Positions 45,883 through 55,205 of a stretch of DNA of 64,000 nt are shown one piece after another. The position numbers were made by a program, and so were the translations under genes. Under the pieces are notes generated by a model. That model was not told the origin of the DNA. It saw only the letters and a list, made by a program, of their open reading frames with translations, and did not search any database. Origin of the DNA: Actinomycetota bacterium (GTDB lineage Bacteria > Actinomycetota > Actinomycetes > S36-B12 > UBA5976); the NCBI GenBank assembly GCA_009698575.1, contig WLPX01000001.1:190924-254923 (forward strand), given 5' to 3'. The first letter of the stretch is position 1. Each line of letters starts with the position of its first letter.

Positions 45883-45933
45883 CCAACGCGTCAAGCCTGT
45901 GCACCAACTGATTACATTGTCGGACTAAGCGCG

Positions 45934-45939
45934 TAACCT
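45934..45939 (+). promoter_or_regulatory. -10 box of a probable leaderless promoter (radA)
   Basis: TAACCT lies exactly six bases before the radA ATG at 45946. Confidence 0.5.
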
Positions 45940-45945
45940 AAAGGC

Positions 45946-47319
45946 ATGGCTAAAGCAACACGCGCCACCTTTAAATGCACTGAGTGTGGGTGGACCGGAC
46001 ACAAGTGGGTTGGTCGCTGTCCCGAATGCCAAGCCTGGAGTTCAGTTGCCGAGTCTTCAGTATCTGCAAGTAGTGCTGGATTACGAACTTCCACAACAGG
46101 GGTTGCGCCCGGTCGACCAGCTCGACCCGTCAAAGAAATTCCACTCGGTGAAGTTGAGCGCACATCAACTGGCATCGAAGAGTTTGACCGCGTGCTTGGT
46201 GGTGGCTTAGTTGCTGGGCAATGTGTCTTGGTTGCGGGTGAGCCTGGCGTTGGTAAATCAACTCTGTTATTAGAGGCCGCCGATAAGTTTGCCCGAGCCG
46301 GAAGTAAGCCCCGCAAAGTTTTATACATTTCTGGCGAAGAATCTGCCGAACAAATTGGAATTCGCGCCCGCCGCATTGGCGTCAATGCCGAGACTTTGTT
46401 AATTGCCGATGAAACAGATCTGGCAGTTTTATTAGGACACGTTGAAGACGTTGATCCTGATTTACTAATTGTCGACAGCGTACAAACCATTGCTTCCGCA
46501 GAATTAGATGGTCGCGCTGGCGGTGTTGCCCAAGTTCATGAAGTCACCCAAGTTTTAACCAGAGCTGCCAAAGGTCGCCGGATGCCACTGTTACTAATTG
46601 GCCAATCCACTCGCGACAACTCCGTCGCTGGCCCGCGTTCGCTTGAGCACCTAGTGGATACCGTTCTAACTTTCGAAGGTGATCGGGGCACCCCGCTTCG
46701 TCTATTGCGCGCCAACAAGAATCGCTATGGTCCCGCCGATGAAGTTGCTTGCTTTGAACAAGCTGACGATGGCTTGCGCCAAGTCACAGATCCTTCAGCC
46801 CTATTTAGATCGCAACGCGATCAAGCAATACCTGGAACTTGCATTGCTATTACGTTGGAAGGTCGGCGCGCACTTCTAGTTGAAGTTCAAGCACTGACAA
46901 CAACTAGTCCGGGCAACAATCCAATGCGTCGCACTACCGGCTTTGATAACGCGCGAGCTGCAATGTTGATTGCGGTCACCGAGCGAGCGGCCCGATTAAA
47001 GCTTTGGGATAAGGACGTTTATCTAGCCACTGTCGCAGGTGCCAAAATCTCAGATCCGGGAGCGGACTTAGCAATGTGCCTGGCTATTACATCCGCTGCT
47101 CGCGACTCCGCGCTGCCCATAGATCTAGTTGCCATCGGTGAGGTAGCCCTGAGTGGAGATGTGCGCCCGGTTCCTGGCATGAACCAGCGGTTAAGCGAAG
47201 CTGCCCGAATTGGATTCAAGACTGCGTTGGTGCCAAAAGGTACCCGCCTACCATCTGGGGTTAAAGGTTTGCGATTGATCGAAGTCAGCTCCTTGGCTGA
47301 CGCGGTTAACGCAATCTAA
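45946..47319 (+). CDS. radA: DNA repair protein RadA
   Basis: The 457-residue protein has an N-terminal zinc finger (Cys11, 14, 25, 28 in CTECGWTGHKWVGRCPEC), a RecA-like ATPase with Walker A GEPGVGKST and the RadA-specific KNRYG motif, and a C-terminal Lon-protease-like domain. It promotes branch migration during recombination. disA follows on the same strand, a common actinobacterial and firmicute pairing of repair and DNA-integrity signalling. Confidence 0.95.
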   Translation: MAKATRATFKCTECGWTGHKWVGRCPECQAWSSVAESSVSASSAGLRTSTTGVAPGRPARPVKEIPLGEVERTSTGIEEFDRVLGGGLVAGQCVLVAGEPGVGKSTLLLEAADKFARAGSKPRKVLYISGEESAEQIGIRARRIGVNAETLLIADETDLAVLLGHVEDVDPDLLIVDSVQTIASAELDGRAGGVAQVHEVTQVLTRAAKGRRMPLLLIGQSTRDNSVAGPRSLEHLVDTVLTFEGDRGTPLRLLRANKNRYGPADEVACFEQADDGLRQVTDPSALFRSQRDQAIPGTCIAITLEGRRALLVEVQALTTTSPGNNPMRRTTGFDNARAAMLIAVTERAARLKLWDKDVYLATVAGAKISDPGADLAMCLAITSAARDSALPIDLVAIGEVALSGDVRPVPGMNQRLSEAARIGFKTALVPKGTRLPSGVKGLRLIEVSSLADAVNAI

Positions 47320-47392
47320 ATTCTTTTTCAATCCGATACATTTTGCAGGTTTCGACATAGACTCATGTCAACTCCAGTGAGAAAGAATTGTC

Positions 47393-48484
47393 GTGGCTAC
47401 CAAAGAGCAAGTTGACTCAGCCGAGGTTTTACGATCAGTACTTGCCCAAGTAGCTCCAGGAACTGCGCTTCGCGACGGACTGGAACGAATTCTTCGCGGC
47501 AGCACTGGTGCATTGATCGTATTAGGCCAAGATAAAACAATTAATGCCATCAGCAGTGGTGGTTTTGATGTGAACATCGAATTTTCCGCCACTCGACTTC
47601 GCGAGCTCGCCAAAATGGATGGCGCAGTTATCTGTGACCGAGATGCCACCCAGATTATTTCTGCTGCAGTTCAATTGCTGCCAGACCCACGCATACCAAC
47701 TGATGAGCAAGGTACTCGCCATCGCACCGCAGATCGTGTTTCGCGCCAATCAAACTTGCCTGTGATTAGTGTGAGCAAGTCAATGAACATTATTGCGCTG
47801 TATCTTGATGGCCGACGTTATGTATTAGAAGACTCCGCAACCATACTTTCTAAAGCAAATCAAGCATTGGCAACTTTAGAGCGATACCGAGCTCGTCTCG
47901 ACGAAGTTGCTGGATCACTTTCCACATTGGAAATCGAAGATCTGGTTACTGCGCGCGACGTTTCAACTGTGGTACAGCGTCATGAAATGGTTCGACGAAT
48001 TTCAAATGAAATTTCTGCGTACGTAATTGAGCTGGGTACTGACGGTCGATTGCTGTCGTTGCAACTTGAGGAATTAGTTTCAGGTACCGCGGCGGACTTG
48101 GGCTTTGTGATTCGGGATTATATGCCGCTGGGTGGGCGAAAAGCCAACAAATCTGAGGCCATCTTGCAGGGAATTAGTGACATAGATGCCACATCCCTAT
48201 TGGATGTTTCCAACATAGCCGAGATTATTGGGCTGCCTAGTGACACTGAATCACTTGATAACACAGTTCATCCCCGAGGATTCCGCTTGTTGGCAAAAGT
48301 TCCGAGACTGCCAGAACAAATCTTTGAAAATTTGATTTCCCACTTCGGCAGCCTGCAACACTTACTTTCTGCTTCCGCTGAAGAACTTCGCGATGTCGAA
48401 GGCGTTGGAGAAACTCGAGCTCGAGCAATTCGGGAGAACTTATCTAGAGTTGCCGAAGCTAGCTTGCTAGAACGTTACGTCTAA
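47393..48484 (+). CDS. disA: DNA integrity scanning diadenylate cyclase DisA
   Basis: The 363-residue protein makes c-di-AMP. The N-terminal DAC domain shows MDGAVICDRDATQIISAAVQLLPDP and GTRHRTADRVSRQ (DGA and RHR motifs); the C-terminal part has the helix-hairpin-helix DNA-binding region (VEGVGETRARAIRENLSRV). It links DNA structure to c-di-AMP level. GTG start at 47393 with a GAGAAAG site upstream. Its stop abuts the stop of the convergent gene. Confidence 0.95.
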   Translation: MATKEQVDSAEVLRSVLAQVAPGTALRDGLERILRGSTGALIVLGQDKTINAISSGGFDVNIEFSATRLRELAKMDGAVICDRDATQIISAAVQLLPDPRIPTDEQGTRHRTADRVSRQSNLPVISVSKSMNIIALYLDGRRYVLEDSATILSKANQALATLERYRARLDEVAGSLSTLEIEDLVTARDVSTVVQRHEMVRRISNEISAYVIELGTDGRLLSLQLEELVSGTAADLGFVIRDYMPLGGRKANKSEAILQGISDIDATSLLDVSNIAEIIGLPSDTESLDNTVHPRGFRLLAKVPRLPEQIFENLISHFGSLQHLLSASAEELRDVEGVGETRARAIRENLSRVAEASLLERYV

Positions 48485-49138
48485 TTACTGAACGACAAAC
48501 TTAACGCCATCACTATTTAGGCTGGAATTCCTACCGTGAGCCCAATAAGCACCGGGTTTTGCCATATTTCTGACTTTGCAACCTTTAGCTGTTTGTTTTC
48601 CAATCCAAACCACGTTGACGCTCCACTCTTGACCTGGAGCAAGTTCTACTAAATCTTTTTCGGTACTTGGATTGCAATGATCCGTTGACCAAATAAGTGC
48701 TGGACCAGAAATAACTGTTACTTCATTGGCGCCGCTTCCCACATCGCGTTTGCAGGCTACCGTTGAAATATTCTTTACGATCATTTTGATGTGAACTCCT
48801 TCGCCAACTGCTGTGGTTTCACGATCAACTTCTACTCGAATCGAAGTGTCCGCATCTGAACATTCGCCTTCACCGACAACTGGCACGGTTGGTTGCGCTG
48901 TCGGTTGCAGTGCAATTGGCGTTGGCGATGCTAGTACTACGGTTGGAGCCGGAGTTGCCCCAGTAGTTATCTGATCTGTCGCAACAGGTGATGCAGCCGC
49001 GGCCGGGGCATCACCGCCTCCCGTGAAGCTACGAACAATCACAATCAGGGTGATCAAGGCAGCCAAGGCAAATATGAGTCGGCGACGCCAATAAACCTGA
49101 GGTTCCTCAGGTCCAACTGGATGTACAACGCCGGTCAC
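48485..49138 (-). CDS. Membrane-anchored extracytoplasmic protein of unknown function
   Basis: The 217-residue protein has a short cytosolic start, one membrane helix (about residues 16-36), an Ala/Thr/Pro-rich linker (about 42-90) and a folded outer domain with five cysteines (ECSDADTSIRVEVDRETT ... TVACKRDVGSG ... DHCNP ... KGCKVRN). The domain looks like an Ig-like beta fold. Positional counterparts sit convergent to disA in mycobacteria. I do not recognise the function. Confidence 0.75.
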   Translation of the reverse strand: MTGVVHPVGPEEPQVYWRRRLIFALAALITLIVIVRSFTGGGDAPAAAASPVATDQITTGATPAPTVVLASPTPIALQPTAQPTVPVVGEGECSDADTSIRVEVDRETTAVGEGVHIKMIVKNISTVACKRDVGSGANEVTVISGPALIWSTDHCNPSTEKDLVELAPGQEWSVNVVWIGKQTAKGCKVRNMAKPGAYWAHGRNSSLNSDGVKFVVQ

Positions 49139-49204
49139 AAGTTCACGGTATTAAGCATTTGGCATAAATTGCTTTAGGCGCGAGCAAGTAGATTCTGCGC
49201 AGCA

Positions 49205-49244
49205 CAAAAAAGAAAGGGCTACCGTTTCCGGTAGCCCTTTCTTT
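49205..49244 (-). terminator. Intrinsic terminator after the APC permease
   Basis: A perfect 16-base stem (AAAGAAAGGGCTACCG at 49209-49224 with CGGTAGCCCTTTCTTT at 49229-49244) closes a TTTC loop. On the minus strand it is followed by a run of T (49205-49210 read in reverse). It ends the minus-strand permease transcript and isolates the catabolic island from the radA-disA region. Confidence 0.92.
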
Positions 49245-49252
49245 ATAGTCAA

Positions 49253-50767
49253 CTAGCTAACAAGGTCCTTAATGGCCGATTCATTTTCCTTGCGAGCTAC
49301 ACCAATGATGTAACCGACAACAAGGGCAATGAATGGGACCGCCATCAAGACTGTTCCAGTCATGCTTTGTGCCCAGGCAGTGACTGTTGGGTCAACATCT
49401 GGAGCTGTAGTACCAGCAAGCAAGGCAAAGCGAGACATCAGCAAGTATTCACCGAATGCCAAACCTAATGCTGCAAGTACAGGTGCAATAACACGAGTAA
49501 ACAATCCTTCATCAATCTTGTTCTTAGCGAAGAAGGCTATTACCGCGATGCTAACTAGAATTTCAACTAGCACAATTGCGATTACTGATGTTGCGCTCAA
49601 CCAATAGAACAAGTTCAGAATTGGATCAAGAGCGTTGATCTGGAAGTAAAGGATCACAATTATTGCCAGCACAGATGTAACTAGAGCTGCATTCTGTGGG
49701 GCACCGCGACCATTAACTTTTGCCATTGACTTTGGTAAAACTCCGCCACGACCCATTGCGTAAAGATAGCGACTTGCTGAGTTCTGGAATGCCACAGTTG
49801 CAGCAAACAGGCTGGAAAGAATTAACCAGCCCATCAAAGTTCCTAACCAAGTACCGACGTAAGTATTGGCGACTGTGATCAAAACGTTTGCTGGGTTTGC
49901 CAATGGCACACCGTCAACAGTTGACCATTCCACGGTCTTGGCCACAGCTTCTGATGCACCCATAGCGGTAACCATTGCGAATGTAACCAACACGAATACT
50001 GCTGTGATGATTCCAACTGCAAGGTAAGTTGCTCGGGGAACTGCACGCTTTGGATCTTTAGATTCTTCACCATAAATAGCTGTTGCTTCAAATCCAATAA
50101 ATGATGCGAATGCGAATGCGAATGCAATGCCGGCAGTACCTAACAACCCACCAGCAAAGATATTGCTTGGCGAGAATGAGGCACCGAAGTTCAAGCCTTC
50201 TGGTCCGCCATCAATCAATGCGGCAAGTGAAGTAATAATCAAAGATGTCATTTCAGCAATCATGAGAACGCCGAGTACCTTGGCACCGACATCAACACTA
50301 AGCAGCGAAAGCACGGTGGCGATTACGAGCGCAATTAATGCCCACACATACCAAGCAAGATCGATACCAAATTGTGCCGACATTTGGCCAGCCATAACTG
50401 CGCCAAAGAATCCATAGATTGCCCACTGAACAGTCAAGTAAGCGACCATCGATACCAATGCTGAACCAACACCGGCATTAGTTCCCAAGCCTCGGCCAAC
50501 ATATGCAAAGAACGCACCAGCGTTAGTAACGCGGTGAGTCATTGCTGCGTAGCCAACGCTAAACAGAAGCAGCACAAGGCCAACCAAGAGGTAAGCACCA
50601 GGAGTACCTGATCCACTTCCGAGAACAATTGCAACTGGTGCAGCGCCGGTCATACCAGCAAGTGGTGCAGCAGCAGCTACAACGAAGAAGACAATGCCAA
50701 GTACACCAATGGTGCCTTTACGCAAGCCTTCCTTTTGTGCTTCATGACCTGAATCATGTGTTGCCAT
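49253..50767 (-). CDS. APC-family amino acid/amine permease
   Basis: The 504-residue transporter has about 12 membrane helices, the start VFFVVAAAAPLAGMTGAAPVAIVLGSG and the conserved GFEATAIYGEESKDPKRAVPRA after helix 6, matching the amino acid-polyamine-organocation superfamily. A strong GGAGGAG site precedes the ATG at 50767. It is downstream of ADH and P450 genes on the same strand, separated from the P450 by a hairpin. In this context it most likely imports the amine or amino acid degraded by the island; the substrate is not proven. Confidence 0.9.
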   Translation of the reverse strand: MATHDSGHEAQKEGLRKGTIGVLGIVFFVVAAAAPLAGMTGAAPVAIVLGSGSGTPGAYLLVGLVLLLFSVGYAAMTHRVTNAGAFFAYVGRGLGTNAGVGSALVSMVAYLTVQWAIYGFFGAVMAGQMSAQFGIDLAWYVWALIALVIATVLSLLSVDVGAKVLGVLMIAEMTSLIITSLAALIDGGPEGLNFGASFSPSNIFAGGLLGTAGIAFAFAFASFIGFEATAIYGEESKDPKRAVPRATYLAVGIITAVFVLVTFAMVTAMGASEAVAKTVEWSTVDGVPLANPANVLITVANTYVGTWLGTLMGWLILSSLFAATVAFQNSASRYLYAMGRGGVLPKSMAKVNGRGAPQNAALVTSVLAIIVILYFQINALDPILNLFYWLSATSVIAIVLVEILVSIAVIAFFAKNKIDEGLFTRVIAPVLAALGLAFGEYLLMSRFALLAGTTAPDVDPTVTAWAQSMTGTVLMAVPFIALVVGYIIGVARKENESAIKDLVS

Positions 50768-50797
50768 GGGCTCCTCCTAGAGTCCTTCAGTTACTTC

Positions 50798-50828
50798 AGT
50801 AGTTGTAAGCGCGATGCGAACAACTACT
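50798..50828. other. Hairpin between the P450 and permease genes
   Basis: AGTAGTTGT (50798-50806) pairs with ACAACTACT (50820-50828) around a 13-base loop. There is no T-run in the minus-strand direction. It could slow or stabilise the transcript between P450 and permease, or be an operator. Confidence 0.45.
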
Positions 50829-50834
50829 TCTTGC

Positions 50835-52079
50835 TTATCCAGCCTGTGTGACACGGGCTGGAAGACTTAAGACCCCGTTCACGAAATTCGAACGGGTCCT
50901 AACGATTTTTCCAGTTCTTTCCAGAAAAATCCGTCTTTTTTGCATTTCTTCCAGCAAAATTTTTATTTCTAGGCGTGCCAGTGAGGCTCCAATGCAGTGA
51001 TGCGGGCCTTGGGCGCCAAAAGCTAGGTGCTTTGGGCGTGTCGGGCGAGAAACACTGAAATCTAGTGGATTTTCAAAGAATTCTTCGTCAAAGTTAGATG
51101 AGGCGTACCACATCACAACCTTGTCCCCAGCAGCAATTGGGTGACCATCTATCTGGGTATCTTTGGTTGCGGTCCGGCGGAAATGCAGCACCGGTGTGGC
51201 GTACCTGATGATTTCTTCCACGGCGTTTTCGATCAAATCAGGATTGTCATAAAACTTTTGCAGCTGATCTGGGTTGTCCATAAAAGCATGCAGTCCATTT
51301 GAAATAGCCGTGCGTGTAGTTTCGTTGCCTGCGAAAACTAAGACTTGGAAAAAGTTTGCAAATTCCGCTTCAGTTAGGTGCTCACCATCAACTTGAGAAT
51401 GCACCAAAGTGCTTACGACGTCATCATGTGGATTGGCTCGACGCTCGTCTCCTAACTTTCGGCCATATTCAAAGAGTGCGAATGCTGCTGGGCTATTGAA
51501 TGGCAAAAGTTCAAGTGGAGTTTTATTCCCATAAGCATCTGGTACCAGCGGCTCACCTGTTGTGCCCTCAACTAAGTGATCACTGAGCTCAACCATGTAG
51601 GCGGTATCTTCACTAGGTACGCCAAGAATGTTTACAATCACTTGAATTGGAAGTGGCGATGATATTGCTGTAACCAAATCCACATTCGAATCATTAACTG
51701 CAGCATCGAGAAGAGTGGCGGCGATCTTTCGAGTTGCAGCCTCGTAATCAGCTACTTTGCGCAAAGTAAACGGTGGCATCGCAAGTTTGCGTAGCCGAGC
51801 ATGAATTGGCGGATCGCTTTCAATAATGGAGCGTCTGGCCTCCATGGCTTCATCTGACAGATCCCAAAGGTTTACCATCTTTTTGGCAGATGAAAAAGTT
51901 TCCCAGTCTCTGGTTACTTGAATTACGTCGTTATATCTAGTTACCGCCCAGAAGTCGCCGTCCGCATACTCGTGACGATAAACCGGAGCATTGTGGCGCA
52001 TCCATTTAAAAGTTTCGTGCGGGATACCTTGTTCATAAATTGCCGGATCGACGATATTTAGATCTTTAGTCTGAGTCAT
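50835..52079 (-). CDS. Cytochrome P450 (second, catabolic island)
   Basis: This soluble P450 has about 414 residues from the ATG at 52079 (a TTG three codons earlier is possible). The I-helix motif AGNETT is at about 250-255, ExxR at 289-292 and the heme loop FGAQGPHHCIGASLARLE with Cys362. It resembles bacterial CYP124/125/142-type or terpene/steroid-type P450s. It follows the zinc alcohol dehydrogenase gene by 23 bases and precedes the permease, so it probably oxidises the imported substrate. The [3Fe-4S]-type ferredoxin at 56459 is the likely electron donor. Confidence 0.92.
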   Translation of the reverse strand: MTQTKDLNIVDPAIYEQGIPHETFKWMRHNAPVYRHEYADGDFWAVTRYNDVIQVTRDWETFSSAKKMVNLWDLSDEAMEARRSIIESDPPIHARLRKLAMPPFTLRKVADYEAATRKIAATLLDAAVNDSNVDLVTAISSPLPIQVIVNILGVPSEDTAYMVELSDHLVEGTTGEPLVPDAYGNKTPLELLPFNSPAAFALFEYGRKLGDERRANPHDDVVSTLVHSQVDGEHLTEAEFANFFQVLVFAGNETTRTAISNGLHAFMDNPDQLQKFYDNPDLIENAVEEIIRYATPVLHFRRTATKDTQIDGHPIAAGDKVVMWYASSNFDEEFFENPLDFSVSRPTRPKHLAFGAQGPHHCIGASLARLEIKILLEEMQKRRIFLERTGKIVRTRSNFVNGVLSLPARVTQAG

Positions 52080-52102
52080 TTTGGTCAATCCAAATTTCTT
52101 AG

Positions 52103-53059
52103 TTAGGGAACTAGCGCTATTCGGCCAGCAACGGTGCCGGCAATTAGTCGTTCGTGTGCTTCCTGTGCATTAGCCAGAGGAATAGCTTCGACTGAATGTT
52201 TGAGCTCATGCTTGTTAGCCAGGTCAAGTAGTTCACCTAGTTGACCTTGCGTTCCCCAAATACTTGTCATGAATCGTGCTTCATGCGGCACAGCGCCAAA
52301 ACCAAATGGGATCTTGCCACCAAAAATTCCAACCAATACCGCGATGCCTTGACGTGCAACAAGCTTTGCCATTAACTCAAGCGTGTTCTGGGCGCCAACA
52401 AAGTCAACAATCGCATCAAAAGTTCCGTCTAGCTCTGTCGGGCTGGCAACTTCATCTGCACCGACAGCCAGTGCGCGCTGAAGTTTGTCGCTCGACAAAT
52501 CAGTTGCAATCACTTTGGCATCTGACTGAATTTTTAAGAATTGAATTCCAAACTGCCCAAGTCCACCAGCGCCAATAACTAGTACGCGACTCTTCTTGGT
52601 TAAGTTTGGCAAAGTATGACTGACTGCGCGATAAGCAGTAAGCCCCCCGCAGGCAAGTGGTGCAGCAGACAAAGGATCTAGGTCTCCAAGTGGAATTAGG
52701 TACGACTTGTTTTTAATTAGCATTTTCTCGGCATAACCACCGTTGCGAAAAAGTCCGGCTTCGGTAGCATTCGGGCAAATCATTTCCTGGCCACTTGAAC
52801 AGGCCCAGCAATCTGCTTTCAAGCATCCCCAACATGGATAAACCATTACCGGACCTAGTTCGTCGTGGATACCAACAACTTCATGTCCCATGATCATTGG
52901 CAATGGGCTTGGGTAAATACCCTCAACTACGTGCAAATCCGAGTGACAAACTCCACAAGCAGTAACCGTAATCACGGTTTCTGAGCCCTTGGGGCTTGGA
53001 TCTGGATAATCCAAGTAACTCAGCTTCGCACCGACTTCATTTAAAACTACGGCCTTCAT
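52103..53059 (-). CDS. Zinc-dependent alcohol dehydrogenase (MDR family)
   Basis: The product has 318 residues from the ATG at 53059, which has a GGAAG box; the longer frame from 53137 is unlikely. The catalytic zinc region is ACGVCHSDLHVVEGIYPSPLPMIMGHEVVG, the structural zinc cysteines are in CWGCLKADCWACSSGQEMIC, and the NAD site is VIGAGGLGQFG. It would oxidise an alcohol formed by the P450, or reduce an aldehyde. It heads the ADH-P450-permease unit, divergent from the first glutamine-synthetase-like gene. Confidence 0.92.
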   Translation of the reverse strand: MKAVVLNEVGAKLSYLDYPDPSPKGSETVITVTACGVCHSDLHVVEGIYPSPLPMIMGHEVVGIHDELGPVMVYPCWGCLKADCWACSSGQEMICPNATEAGLFRNGGYAEKMLIKNKSYLIPLGDLDPLSAAPLACGGLTAYRAVSHTLPNLTKKSRVLVIGAGGLGQFGIQFLKIQSDAKVIATDLSSDKLQRALAVGADEVASPTELDGTFDAIVDFVGAQNTLELMAKLVARQGIAVLVGIFGGKIPFGFGAVPHEARFMTSIWGTQGQLGELLDLANKHELKHSVEAIPLANAQEAHERLIAGTVAGRIALVP

Positions 53060-53180
53060 TGGCGAAACTTCCTTTCGGGTATTTATCAACTGAGAACAAT
53101 TTCGATCGTAAATCACATACATCCAATCCCAACGCACAATACTCTTAATGAATATCCAAAACCTAACTTTGGGGGAATTC

Positions 53181-54503
53181 GTGTCGCACGATAATGTCGC
53201 TCAATTGAAGCAAGTTGCAGAACTCTGCGAAAAGCACAACATCCATACCGTCGAATGCATAATTGTCGACAACTGGGGAGTGCCTCGAGGTAAGCGCTTA
53301 CCAACTGAACAATTTTTGCGCAACGAAGGCTACGGAATTGCAAATGTTGTGCATACTTGGCAACCACGATGTGAAATTGAAATCACTCCAGTCCAGGAGA
53401 TTAAAGATATTCACGTACAACCAGACTTGAGTTCATTCCGAGTTGCTGGTTGGGCTGAGGGAATTGGTGTCGTCTTGTGCGATACCTTCACCACTGATAC
53501 CCATCAGCCGGTAGACATTGACCCTCGCCAAATGCTGAAAACCACTCTGAAAAAATTCTCAGACCTGGGTTACACCGTAAATGCCGCCACAGAACTTGAG
53601 TTTTATTTATTCAACCCAGATGGAACGCCGCTTTTCACTTCATTGCAGTGTTACGGAATCAACAAGGGCGCCGAGCTAGAGCCGATAATTTTAGAAATTC
53701 GAGAGGCTCTGAGAAAAACCGGGATGCTTGTTGAGGCAAGCAACGTCGAATATGGACCATCTCAAATTGAAATCAATTTGCGTTATAGCGAAGCGATGAA
53801 AATGGCCGACGATACTGTTTTGTATAAATACATTGTTCGGTTGGTTGCTCAGAAACATGGATTAGTAGCGAGCTTCATGGCTAAACCAATGCTGGGTGAA
53901 TCTGGCTGCGGAATGCATGTGCATCAAAGTTTGGTTACCAAAGATGGCAAGAATGCTTTCGATGCAACTGATGGAAAAGGTGTTCTTGATTCAGCATTGA
54001 TGGAAAAGTACCTTGCCGGATTGATGGCGTACACCAAAGACTTACAGGTAGTTAACACTCCAACCATAAATGGGTACAAGCGATTAGTGGATTACAGTTT
54101 CTCGCCAACACAAGTTACTTGGGGACTTGATAATCGCTTGGTTGGAGTTCGTTGTATTAACGGCGCCAAGGGTTCTAATCGAATTGAGTGGCGTTGGGCT
54201 GCTGCGGATGCGCACCCTTACTTAGTTCTAAACGGTGCCCTAGCTGCTGGTTACGAAGGACTAACGAATGATTTGCCATTGCCAGAAATGGTTACTGGTG
54301 ACCCACACCCTGAAGATAAATGGGATCGGCTTCCAAATCATCCGGCTGAAGCTATCGACAATTGGGAAGCCAGTGCATTTGCTCGGCGGGCATTTAGTGA
54401 CGCATTTGTAGATATGTGGGCTGCTGTCCAACGTGTCGAATTAGCAACATTTGCATCACAAGTCACTGATTGGGAACTTGCTCGTTACAAAGAGATTATT
54501 TAA
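53181..54503 (+). CDS. Glutamine-synthetase-like ligase 1 (gamma-glutamyl amide forming)
   Basis: The product has 440 residues from the GTG at 53181, which follows a strong GGGGGA box; the ATG at 53148 lies too close to a likely -10 (TACTCT, 53140-53145). It has the GS-I fold: a beta-grasp start (IHTVECIIVDNWGVPRGKRLP), the ATP/glutamate part (TELEFYLFN, VEYGPSQIEINLRY, GCGMHVHQSL) and NPYL-like HPYLVLNGALAAGYEG. GlnA-type adenylylation and dodecamer features are not obvious. Relatives that glutamylate amines include PuuA, IpuC and AtdA1. It is followed after 3 bases by an amidotransferase-like gene, the same pair as AtdA1-AtdA2 of aniline degradation. Confidence 0.87.
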   Translation: MSHDNVAQLKQVAELCEKHNIHTVECIIVDNWGVPRGKRLPTEQFLRNEGYGIANVVHTWQPRCEIEITPVQEIKDIHVQPDLSSFRVAGWAEGIGVVLCDTFTTDTHQPVDIDPRQMLKTTLKKFSDLGYTVNAATELEFYLFNPDGTPLFTSLQCYGINKGAELEPIILEIREALRKTGMLVEASNVEYGPSQIEINLRYSEAMKMADDTVLYKYIVRLVAQKHGLVASFMAKPMLGESGCGMHVHQSLVTKDGKNAFDATDGKGVLDSALMEKYLAGLMAYTKDLQVVNTPTINGYKRLVDYSFSPTQVTWGLDNRLVGVRCINGAKGSNRIEWRWAAADAHPYLVLNGALAAGYEGLTNDLPLPEMVTGDPHPEDKWDRLPNHPAEAIDNWEASAFARRAFSDAFVDMWAAVQRVELATFASQVTDWELARYKEII

Positions 54504-54506
54504 ATT

Positions 54507-55205
54507 ATGCGCACCTTGTTGATAAGTCATGAAGAAGCCGGTCGGCCCGGTGTGATCGGCGAAATTCTGAAATCACGCGGCATCGAAACGCAGCGACACA
54601 TAATTCTTGGCGAAGATGGCGAATTAAACTTGAATTTTCCTGATCCGTCTGAATTTGATTTCATAATTTCATTTGGATCTTTTTACAGTGCGTTTGATCC
54701 CGAGGTTGCTACTTGGGTAGACGCTGAAGAAGAGTTAATCAATCGCACATTTGATCAGGAAGTTCCGTTTCTTGGTGTTTGCTTCGGCGGCCAAGTGCTT
54801 GCCAAAGCAGTCGGTGGCAGCGTGGAAAAATCTGATGAACTTGAACTGGGCGAACTGCACATCAAGGAAACCTCACTCGGTTTACCATTTCCGGAAGGAC
54901 CTTGGTTTTCTTGGCACAGTGACCGAATGATCCTGCCTGATCACATTGAAGTTTTGGCCGAGACGCCATCGGCTGTGCAAGTCTTTCGGCACAAATCCGC
55001 AGTTGGACTCCAGTTTCATCCTGAGGCTACAACTGACTTAGTTCAAGCCTGGTTGGACATCGGTGGAGCTAACTATTTACCTACTGGAATGACTACCGAA
55101 ATATTGATGTCTGAGGTAGCTGCAATCTCTGATGACACTGCGCAAAACTGCGAAGTCTTAGTCGATTGGTTTATTTCAGAATATGTAAACGCCAAGAAGT
55201 CTTAA
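54507..55205 (+). CDS. Class I glutamine amidotransferase-like protein 1 (AtdA2-like)
   Basis: The 232-residue protein has the catalytic triad of class I amidotransferases: Cys92 in LGVCFGGQ, His171 and Glu173 in LQFHPEA. It has no synthase domain, so it probably acts as an amidohydrolase or partner of the GS-like ligase three bases upstream. AtdA2 in aniline pathways is of this type, though its exact job is debated. Its stop codon overlaps that of the convergent acyl-CoA dehydrogenase gene. Confidence 0.85.
   Translation: MRTLLISHEEAGRPGVIGEILKSRGIETQRHIILGEDGELNLNFPDPSEFDFIISFGSFYSAFDPEVATWVDAEEELINRTFDQEVPFLGVCFGGQVLAKAVGGSVEKSDELELGELHIKETSLGLPFPEGPWFSWHSDRMILPDHIEVLAETPSAVQVFRHKSAVGLQFHPEATTDLVQAWLDIGGANYLPTGMTTEILMSEVAAISDDTAQNCEVLVDWFISEYVNAKKS

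Noticed and set aside
53071-53086. Possible fifth operator copy (CCTTTCGGGTATTTAT) near the ADH start
   Set aside because: Only one half-site and the core match; the second half is unrelated, and it overlaps the ADH ribosome site, which explains part of the sequence.
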